Assembly (NCBI GenBank): GCA_027449525.1
Contig: DAIDLK010000076.1
Span: 1-5,492 of the forward strand
Source: Legionellaceae bacterium
Lineage (GTDB): Bacteria > Pseudomonadota > Gammaproteobacteria > Legionellales > Legionellaceae
DNA length: 5,492 nt
Direction: 5' to 3'
Shown here one piece after another: positions 1 through 5,112 of this stretch. A program made the translations under genes and the position numbers. The notes under the pieces were generated by a model. It was not told the DNA's origin. It saw only the letters and a list, made by a program, of their open reading frames with translations, and did not search any database. Within the stretch, counting starts at the first letter, position 1, and every line of letters starts with the position of its first letter.

Positions 1-279
1 CTGACTTTTTATAGTATACTGGTTTTTCGCGGGCTGCTGATTGGTTGGCGCGCCGCTACGCAAGAGCGCTGGTTTGCCGCCTTTCTTGCCTGCGGCATCA
101 CCTGTTGGTTAGGCGTCCAGGCGGCCATTAACATGGGTGTGAATGCTGGTTTGTTACCCACGAAAGGTTTAACGTTACCGTTGTTGAGTTACGGCGGAGC
201 GAGTTTAATCATTGATTGCATGGCGATTGCCTTGTTATTGCGCGTGGATTATGAAAACCGTTGGCAGCAGTTTAAGTGA
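1..279 (+). CDS. ftsW: FtsW, C-terminal part (5' end outside window)
   Basis: This is the last 92 codons of a SEDS-family septal peptidoglycan glycosyltransferase, an integral inner-membrane protein that polymerises lipid II with its partner penicillin-binding protein FtsI. The frame is open from base 1 and ends at TGA 277-279. Fragment residues 44-68 hold the family signature: INMGVN, then LLPTKGLTLP, then LLSYGGASL. Hydrophobic stretches on either side (about 24-43 and 66-81) fit the last transmembrane helices, and a short polar cytoplasmic tail ends in RWQQFK. FtsW is preferred over its relative RodA because of the dcw context and the TKGLTLP-SYGG wording. The stop lies 9 bases before murC, so the two are surely cotranscribed. 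The murG gene often found next is not here. Confidence 0.93.
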   Translation: MTFYSILVFRGLLIGWRAATQERWFAAFLACGITCWLGVQAAINMGVNAGLLPTKGLTLPLLSYGGASLIIDCMAIALLLRVDYENRWQQFK

Positions 280-285
280 GGGGGG
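278..285 (+). promoter_or_regulatory. Ribosome binding site of murC
   Basis: A GAGGGGGG tract overlaps the ftsW stop and ends 3 bases before the GTG at 289. It supports the GTG start over the in-frame ATG at 322, which has only a pyrimidine-rich, SD-free region ahead of it. The six-G run (280-285) is unusual for a Shine-Dalgarno site. Confidence 0.5.
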
Positions 286-288
286 TGC

Positions 289-1719
289 GTGAAGGCTGAG
301 GAACCATTTGTCCTACCCAAGATGGGTCGCGTACGGCGTATTCACCTGGTGGGCATTGCTGGTGCCGGTATGTCGGGCATTGCCGAAGTGCTGCACGATG
401 AGGGCTATCAAATTTCTGGCTCCGATGTATGCATGGGTGCGGTAGCGGAACATTTACGTACCGTGGGTATTACCGTTTATCCAGAGCACCGTGCTGAGCA
501 GGTGCAGGGCGTCGATGTGGTGGTACGCTCAACCGCTATCACTGACGATAACCCAGAGATAGCCGCCGCACGCGCGCAACGCATTCCGGTGATCCCGCGC
601 GCCATGATGTTGGCTGAATTGATGCGTTTTCGCCAGGGGATTGCCATTTCAGGCACGCACGGAAAAACGACCACCACCAGTTTAGTGACTAGCTTGCTAA
701 GGGCTGGCGGGTTGGATCCGAGTTTTGTGATTGGTGGAAAACTAACCAGTTGTGGTAGTAATGCTCAGCACGGCAAATCGGCTTATTTTGTGGCTGAAGC
801 GGATGAAAGCGATGCCTCGTTTTTATTTTTAAAGCCAACCATGGCGGTGGTCACGAACATTGATGCCGACCACATGGAAACGTACGCGGGCAGTTTTGAC
901 AAACTACGCGCTACGTTTGTTGAATTTTTACATCACCTACCCTTTTACGGGTTAGCCGTGGTCTGCGTGGACGATGCCGAGGTGTGCCGTATTTTGCCCC
1001 TCATTCAGCGTCCGACCGTAACCTATGGTTTTGCGCCTGAGGCACAGTATCGGGCGGTGGATTGGTCCCAACAAGGCTTACTGAGTTGCTTTACCGTGCT
1101 TCGTCCAGCGCCTCAGCCGCCGTTACTGGTGAGCATGCAATGGCCAGGCCGCCACAACGTGCAAAATGCGCTCGCCGCCATTGTCATTGCCAGTGAGTTA
1201 AACTTGCCCGATGCGGCTATGATTGCCGGCCTCGAGACCTTTCAAGGGGTAGGCCGACGTTTTCAAGTGTTGGGTGAGCACCAATTTACCCAAGGCGCCG
1301 CGTTACTGGTGGATGACTACGGTCATCACCCGCAAGAAATTCGTGCCACATTAGCAGCTTTTCGTGCCGTATGGCCTAATAAGCGGCTCATCCACGTGTT
1401 TCAGCCGCACCGTTACTCGCGCACTCAGGCGTTATTTCCAGAATTTGTTGAGGTTTTAACGTTAGCAGAAGAGCTCATACTATTGGATATCTATCCAGCT
1501 GGTGAAACCCCCATTGCTGGCGTGAGCAGTAGCGCATTATGTCAAGCCCTACAAGCCACCGGTCAATCAGCGGCATTAGTCAACGAGGACACGTTGTCGG
1601 CGCACTTACACAAAGTGGTACAGGAAGGGGACGTGGTGCTGTTTCAGGGTGCTGGCAGTATAAGTCAACTAGCGCACCAATTTGCGCCACCACGCCAAGA
1701 GTCCTCGGTATGCAATTAA
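289..1719 (+). CDS. murC: UDP-N-acetylmuramate--L-alanine ligase MurC
   Basis: MurC is the cytoplasmic Mur ligase that adds L-Ala to UDP-MurNAc using ATP, the first step of stem-peptide assembly. The 476-residue product has the normal family length and three domains. The N-terminal UDP-binding domain carries GIAGAGMSG at 22-30. The central ATPase domain has the P-loop GTHGKTTTT at 122-130, ADESDASF at 171-178 and NIDADH at 190-195. GRHN at 287-290 lies at the junction to the C-terminal domain, which has DDYGHHP at 342-348, FQPHRYSRT at 371-379 and DIYPAGE at 400-406. The HHP and HRYSRT wording separates MurC from MurD, MurE and MurF. The start is GTG with a G-rich ribosome site, and an ATG at codon 12 is the alternative. 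The last 10 bases overlap the murB start. No key residue is missing. Confidence 0.97.
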   Translation: MKAEEPFVLPKMGRVRRIHLVGIAGAGMSGIAEVLHDEGYQISGSDVCMGAVAEHLRTVGITVYPEHRAEQVQGVDVVVRSTAITDDNPEIAAARAQRIPVIPRAMMLAELMRFRQGIAISGTHGKTTTTSLVTSLLRAGGLDPSFVIGGKLTSCGSNAQHGKSAYFVAEADESDASFLFLKPTMAVVTNIDADHMETYAGSFDKLRATFVEFLHHLPFYGLAVVCVDDAEVCRILPLIQRPTVTYGFAPEAQYRAVDWSQQGLLSCFTVLRPAPQPPLLVSMQWPGRHNVQNALAAIVIASELNLPDAAMIAGLETFQGVGRRFQVLGEHQFTQGAALLVDDYGHHPQEIRATLAAFRAVWPNKRLIHVFQPHRYSRTQALFPEFVEVLTLAEELILLDIYPAGETPIAGVSSSALCQALQATGQSAALVNEDTLSAHLHKVVQEGDVVLFQGAGSISQLAHQFAPPRQESSVCN

Positions 1720-2588
1720 ACGGTATCCTACGTCACAACGAAGCCTTAGCTCATTACACCACCTGGCGCGTGGGCGGTGTGGCGTCTTGTTTGTACGTTC
1801 CGGCCGGTTTGGATGATTTGGTCACTTTTTTGCATTCGCGCCCACACGATGAGCCACTCCTCTGGTTAGGTTTGGGCAGTAACTCGCTGATTCGTGATCA
1901 AGGGTTTGCCGGCAGCGTGGTGGTAACTCAGGGTGGTTTGAATGAATTAACGTTGGTCGATGCGCAAACCATTCGCGTGGAGGCTGGCGTATCGTGTGCT
2001 AAAATGGCGCGCTTTGCTGCGCGTGCTGGTTTAGCCGGTGCGGAATTTTGGGCCGGCATTCCCGGTACCATGGGTGGCGCGTTGCGCATGAATGCGGGGT
2101 GTTACAACCGTGAAACCTGGGATAGCGTGGTTAGTGTTGAAACCATCACGCGCGGTGGTGAGCGTCGTTCGCGCACGCCCAGTGAATTTCAAGTGGCCTA
2201 TCGGCACGTGGCCGGTTTAGCGGCGGACGAATGGTTTGTGGCCGCCACCTGCCGTTTTGTGCCCGGGGATAAAGCTCAGGCTTTAGCCGAAATTAAAGCA
2301 CTACTCGCCCGTCGCGCCGCGACCCAGCCCACCAGCGAATACAATTGCGGCTCGGTGTTTCGCAACCCACCCAATGATTACGCCGCCCGCTTAATTGAAG
2401 CCTGTGGTTTAAAAGGCCAACGGCTTGGTGGCGCGCAAGTATCGGAAAAGCATGCCAATTTTATTACCAATTCAGCGGGACAAGCCTCCGCGCAGGACAT
2501 TGAACAACTCATTGCACACGTGCACGCTACGGTGCTAGAAAAAACCGGCGTGGATTTGGTGCGCGAAGTACATTTTATTGGAGAATAG
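1710..2588 (+). CDS. murB: UDP-N-acetylenolpyruvoylglucosamine reductase MurB, type II
   Basis: MurB is the FAD enzyme that uses NADPH to reduce UDP-GlcNAc-enolpyruvate to UDP-MurNAc, the substrate of MurC. The product has 292 residues. FAD-domain motifs are YTTWRVGG at 16-23, GLGSNSLI at 54-61 and GIPGTMGGALRMNAGCY at 116-132. The substrate and catalytic region has YRH at 164-166, NCGSVFRNP at 212-220 with the proton-donor Ser215, SEKHANFI at 245-252, and Glu286 near the end (REVHFIGE). The length and the ending on this Glu fit the short type II form, not the roughly 340-residue type I form of E. coli. The frame stays open further upstream, but homology begins at the ATG at 1710, inside the end of murC, with a weak AAGAG at 1697-1701. 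It ends in TAG, 4 bases before ddl, which shows that TAG works as a stop in this genome. Confidence 0.96.
   Translation: MQLNGILRHNEALAHYTTWRVGGVASCLYVPAGLDDLVTFLHSRPHDEPLLWLGLGSNSLIRDQGFAGSVVVTQGGLNELTLVDAQTIRVEAGVSCAKMARFAARAGLAGAEFWAGIPGTMGGALRMNAGCYNRETWDSVVSVETITRGGERRSRTPSEFQVAYRHVAGLAADEWFVAATCRFVPGDKAQALAEIKALLARRAATQPTSEYNCGSVFRNPPNDYAARLIEACGLKGQRLGGAQVSEKHANFITNSAGQASAQDIEQLIAHVHATVLEKTGVDLVREVHFIGE
2580..2585 (+). promoter_or_regulatory. Ribosome binding site of ddl
   Basis: GGAGAA, within the last codons of murB, lies 7 bases before the ATG at 2593. It fixes that ATG as the ddl start. The in-frame TTG at 2578 overlaps this site and is an unlikely start. Confidence 0.65.
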
Positions 2589-2592
2589 AACC

Positions 2593-3693
2593 ATGGGGAA
2601 GCGCGTACGCGTGGCGTTATTGTACGGTGGCCGCTCGGGTGAACACGAAATTTCGTTGCGTTCAGCTGCCGCGGTGTTCATGCAATTGGACCGCACACGT
2701 TATCAGGTTGTGCCCGTTGGCATGGACCAACAAGGGCGCTGTTACGTGCACGACGATGCCACCTTGCGCGCCAGCCAGCCGGATGCATTGCCCGTGCTCG
2801 CGCCGGATGCACGACCACTACCTGCTTTGTTAGTGGACGGGCGGTTTGCGCTCGACGTGGATGTGGTGTTTCCCATGGTGCACGGCCCCTTGTACGAGGA
2901 CGGTGCTCTTCAAGGTTTACTCGAATTAGCCGGCATTGCGTACGTGGGCAGTGATGTTGTATCGTCGGCACTTGGTATGGACAAGGATTTAGCCCGGCGT
3001 GTTGCGTGTGATGCCGATTTAATTGCCACACAATACCACGTGCTGAGCGCGCAGGTATCGATAGACGAGCTGCCGGCTCGCTGCCAAGCAGCAGCGGATG
3101 CGCTCGGTTGGCCCTTGTTCGTTAAACCCTGTTGCATGGGTTCGAGCGTAGGCATTCACAAAGTGCATCAGTTAGCTGAGCTCGTGGCAGCCGTCAAGGA
3201 TGCCAGGCGGTATGATCGCACCGTGTTGATTGAAGCCTTTGTCGCTGGGCGCGAAATTGAATTAGCGGTGTTAGAAAATAGCGACCCGCAGGGTGCGCCG
3301 CTGGTGAGTGTACCGGGTGAAATAGAAGTACATCACCCGGATAGCTTTTACTCGTACAGCGCGAAATATTTAGACAGTGATCAAACCGGCTTGCACATTC
3401 CAGCCAAGTTACCGCCCGAGGTAGTTGAGCGCTTGCAACAAGCGGCGGCAGCGGTGTTCACCCGCCTGCGTTGCCGCGGCATGGCGCGCGTGGATTTTTT
3501 TGTTGACAAAAAAAACACCATTTATTTCAGTGAAATCAACACCTTGCCAGGCTTTACTACCATCAGCATGTACCCCAAACTATGGCTAGCCAGCGGTTTA
3601 ACCTACCCAGCTCTGCTCGACCAACTGATTGACGTAGCCGTGTATCACCGCCAGTGCCGCGACCAATTGGTTACAACGTTCGCGACCTGCTGA
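2593..3693 (+). CDS. ddl: D-alanine--D-alanine ligase (DdlA-like length)
   Basis: This is a cytoplasmic ATP-grasp ligase that joins two D-Ala molecules into the dipeptide MurF adds to the stem. The 366 residues are closer to E. coli DdlA (about 364) than DdlB (about 306). The N-terminal domain has GGRSGEHEISL at 12-22 with the first-D-Ala Glu17. VHGPLYEDG lies at 96-104. The glycine/serine loop KPCCMGSSVG spans 178-187. The omega loop SAKY is at 256-259, and its Lys-Tyr pair predicts D-Ala rather than D-lactate as second substrate. Metal ligands Asp301, Glu314 and Asn316 lie in RVDFF and EINTLPGF. The two cysteines in KPCC, where KPAN-like wording is usual, are slightly odd but not at a known catalytic position. 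It ends in TGA with 43 bases before the islet gene. In E. coli, ftsQ follows ddlB directly; here foreign-looking genes intervene. Confidence 0.96.
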   Translation: MGKRVRVALLYGGRSGEHEISLRSAAAVFMQLDRTRYQVVPVGMDQQGRCYVHDDATLRASQPDALPVLAPDARPLPALLVDGRFALDVDVVFPMVHGPLYEDGALQGLLELAGIAYVGSDVVSSALGMDKDLARRVACDADLIATQYHVLSAQVSIDELPARCQAAADALGWPLFVKPCCMGSSVGIHKVHQLAELVAAVKDARRYDRTVLIEAFVAGREIELAVLENSDPQGAPLVSVPGEIEVHHPDSFYSYSAKYLDSDQTGLHIPAKLPPEVVERLQQAAAAVFTRLRCRGMARVDFFVDKKNTIYFSEINTLPGFTTISMYPKLWLASGLTYPALLDQLIDVAVYHRQCRDQLVTTFATC

Positions 3694-3698
3694 TTTCC

Positions 3699-3719
3699 TG
3701 TCTATACTTATAAGAGGGA
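3699..3719 (+). promoter_or_regulatory. Putative promoter/leader of first islet gene
   Basis: TGTCTATACT (3699-3708) contains a good -10 hexamer, TATACT (3703-3708), followed 6 bases later by AGGGA (3715-3719). The same decamer and AGGGA recur before the second islet gene. No clear -35 hexamer is at the right distance (TTCGCG at 3679-3684 is poor). A separate GGAG at 3728-3731 serves as ribosome site 5 bases before the ATG at 3737. Confidence 0.35.
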
Positions 3720-3736
3720 CTTTTCACGGAGCCAGC

Positions 3737-4039
3737 ATGAGCGGAAATTCATTGGCAGAGCGGGATAAAGAATTAGCCAAAATGAAAGATTTTGTATTTA
3801 AAAACAAAGAGATAGGCGATGATGAAGTTAACGCAACTTACCGAGCCATCCTGGACAAAGCACCTAAAACTCAAGTTTCTATCATGGGTGTGAACGTTGT
3901 CCAATCCTATGAGCTAGAGCAAATGCAGGTATTAGCCAAGTTAGTGGATTGTAAGCGGGTGTTAACGAGCCGTTTAGCGAATACCAATAATCCAGAAGAG
4001 AAAAAAGCCCTTCTAGCCGAAATAAAAGCTGTCGATTAG
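3737..4039 (+). CDS. Orphan protein, 100 aa; likely 5' part of an amber-interrupted gene
   Basis: I do not recognise this protein. It is hydrophilic, rich in Lys, Glu and Asp, and looks mostly helical, with no signal peptide or membrane segment. The start is ATG, with GGAG 5 bases before it. It ends at TAG 4037-4039, but the same frame continues without another stop to 4246, so the original product was probably about 169 residues. Residues 24-90 match the second islet protein in spacing: K24, D28, V31, R36-A37, K44-T45, S48, E61, M63, L66, L69, K73, L76, E87 and K90 all have identical partners. That suggests a shared domain, though identity is only about a fifth by eye. Its composition is unlike the flanking dcw genes. 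It may be a truncated product, a functional short protein, or a pseudogene fragment. Confidence 0.6.
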   Translation: MSGNSLAERDKELAKMKDFVFKNKEIGDDEVNATYRAILDKAPKTQVSIMGVNVVQSYELEQMQVLAKLVDCKRVLTSRLANTNNPEEKKALLAEIKAVD

Positions 4040-4042
4040 GAT

Positions 4043-4246
4043 GTGATTGCTTTACGCGATGTGAAGGGGAAGCCGGTTGCGCTTATGACAAAAGCCAATG
4101 AACACTCTAAGTGGCTTGATGACTTTGATAAAAAGTCTAAGAATCTAGATAACGCGCTTGATAACTATTCTAGCCAAACAGCTCAAAATAAGACCCAAGA
4201 GCGTTCTTTTGAAGAAGAGCCGAGAACAAGTAAGGGACCCAGATAA
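4043..4246 (+). pseudogene. In-frame 3' continuation of the orphan gene after TAG
   Basis: This frame follows the TAG of the preceding gene with just one codon (GAT) between, and in the same phase, so it reads as the natural continuation ...IKAVD-stop-DVIALRD. If translated separately it could start at GTG 4043 (67 residues), but the AGGA there is only 1 base away, too close for a normal ribosome site. ATG 4085, 13 bases after AAGGGGAAG, is another weak choice. The product is charged and soluble (DDFDKKSKNLDNALDNYSS) and ends with an EEE patch, then RTSKGPR. I cannot assign a function. Loose similarity to the second islet protein continues past the stop (KGKPVA against AKDPWA), which supports one original gene. 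Readthrough or a sequencing error remain alternatives. Confidence 0.5.
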
Positions 4247-4292
4247 GCCTTACCACACATTACTTTAACCACCTGGAATATTGCTGATGGGT

Positions 4293-4314
4293 TGTCTATA
4301 CTGAATTTTAGGGA
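4293..4314 (+). promoter_or_regulatory. Putative promoter/leader of second islet gene
   Basis: The 71-base gap after 4246 holds a second copy of TGTCTATACT (4293-4302) with the -10 hexamer TATACT at 4297-4302, and AGGGA at 4310-4314. From AGGGA to the ATG at 4333 is 23 bases, nearly the same as the 22 bases between the equivalent AGGGA and ATG of the first islet gene. The -35 candidate TGGAAT (4274-4279) has correct spacing but matches only three of six consensus bases. Nothing resembling a terminator hairpin is seen in the gap. Confidence 0.35.
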
Positions 4315-4332
4315 TAAGTGAATGAGAATGGT

Positions 4333-5112
4333 ATGGCTAAGGGCGCACCCAAAGAAGTGAAACCTTCTGATGAAAAGTTGCATCAGAATTATACTAATAT
4401 GCACGAAGTTTCGATTATAAAGTACAATAAAGACTCAGATGTTACAGAGGCCAGACGTGCACTCGATGAATTATATCAAAAAACCCGCCACAGTGCGTAT
4501 ATTTACTATTCAGTTGCAAATGAAAATGCCAGAGAGATGATGCGGATATTGTTGATACTGGCTGAAAAAAAGGAACAATTGGAGAAGGAGAGAGATGCTG
4601 AGGTTACCTCTGAGGCACGAAAAGAAGAGATTAAGGATGTAATTAAAAATAAAATTAAACTTAAAATCAATGCCATTACACAGATAGCTAAAGACCCTTG
4701 GGCTAAAAATGAGTCTACAGGACAGCTCTACCGAGATATTCTAACCGACAGAGACAGGTCTGTGACACCAGAGTCTGATACATTACTAAAATGCGCCATT
4801 GGTTTTATCGTCGCAGCTACCATCGGAGCAGCAATTGTCGCGGCGGTATTTTGTCCACCGGCTATCCCAGTAATTCTTGCTGTGGGTGCCGTTGCAGCGC
4901 TTCTTGCTTTTACCGTTGCAGCGCTTGCCCCCATGGTGAAACAAGCAGCACATAATATCCATGGTACGGTTCGTCAAAACACCATATTAAAGGATGCGCT
5001 TACTAAATACGGTGCTGAGGGCGGTGGTCTGACAAGTTTTGCAAAAGCTGAGGATGTGAACGATTCTCAAGTAAAAGAAGCCATTAAGCCTCCCTCAACC
5101 CCTTCAAATTAA
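4333..5112 (+). CDS. Orphan protein with charged helical domain and hydrophobic hairpin
   Basis: I do not recognise the family. With the ATG at 4333 it has 259 residues; a GTG at 4318 would add five and has AGGGA 3 bases ahead, so the start is uncertain. Residues 30-97 align with the first islet protein. Residues 78-111 are densely Lys/Glu and could form a coiled coil. Two hydrophobic segments at about 151-173 and 180-202, joined by CPPAIP, suggest a membrane hairpin with both ends on one side. The roughly 57-residue polar tail contains a glycine cluster (GGG) and ends PPSTPSN. There is no N-terminal signal peptide. Bilobed hairpins of this kind occur in secreted membrane-inserting proteins of intracellular bacteria, but also in ordinary membrane proteins, so an effector role is only a guess. 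Its TAA overlaps the ftsQ ATG by one base. Confidence 0.75.
   Translation: MAKGAPKEVKPSDEKLHQNYTNMHEVSIIKYNKDSDVTEARRALDELYQKTRHSAYIYYSVANENAREMMRILLILAEKKEQLEKERDAEVTSEARKEEIKDVIKNKIKLKINAITQIAKDPWAKNESTGQLYRDILTDRDRSVTPESDTLLKCAIGFIVAATIGAAIVAAVFCPPAIPVILAVGAVAALLAFTVAALAPMVKQAAHNIHGTVRQNTILKDALTKYGAEGGGLTSFAKAEDVNDSQVKEAIKPPSTPSN
4889..4926 (+). repeat. 14-bp direct repeat inside the hairpin coding region
   Basis: CCGTTGCAGCGCTT occurs at 4889-4902 and again at 4913-4926, 24 bases (8 codons) apart and in the same frame. Both copies encode VAAL within the second hydrophobic segment. It may reflect a small in-frame duplication or simply repeated alanine and leucine codons. Confidence 0.6.

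Larger units (their letters stand above)
3694..5109 (+). other. AT-rich accessory islet between ddl and ftsQ
   Basis: The whole stretch between ddl and ftsQ holds genes not expected in a dcw cluster. Base composition changes sharply: counted by hand, 2041-2100 in murB has 38 G or C of 60, while 3781-3840 has 17 and 4621-4680 has 12. AAA, AAT and GAT codons dominate except in the alanine-rich hairpin. No transposase, integrase, inverted repeat or target-site duplication is visible, so how it arrived is unknown. Acquisition by transfer is an inference from composition and placement. Confidence 0.6.

Noticed and set aside
1539..1709. Upstream extension of the murB frame
   Set aside because: It lies wholly inside murC in another phase and its translation has no MurB similarity; homology begins at the ATG at 1710.
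2678..3155. Minus-strand open frames opposite ddl
   Set aside because: They are shadows of a well-supported gene, with arginine/histidine/proline-rich nonsense composition and no ribosome sites.
3495..3515. T7 and A8 runs in ddl as possible frameshift or slippage sites
   Set aside because: The Ddl frame reads through both with conserved motifs on each side, so no frameshift is needed, and no alternative product is visible.
3503..3531. Perfect TTGACA inside ddl as a possible ftsQ-directed internal promoter
   Set aside because: At 17-base spacing the -10 is TTCAGT, only a half match, and the TTGACA falls in conserved coding sequence of Ddl (VDK).
4247..4317. Terminator or small RNA in the gap between the islet genes
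   Set aside because: No GC-rich hairpin followed by a T run is present on either strand.
4244..5091. TAAGCCT at 4244-4250 and 5085-5091 as insertion-associated direct repeats
   Set aside because: Seven bases is within chance for this length, and the copies do not sit at the islet edges.
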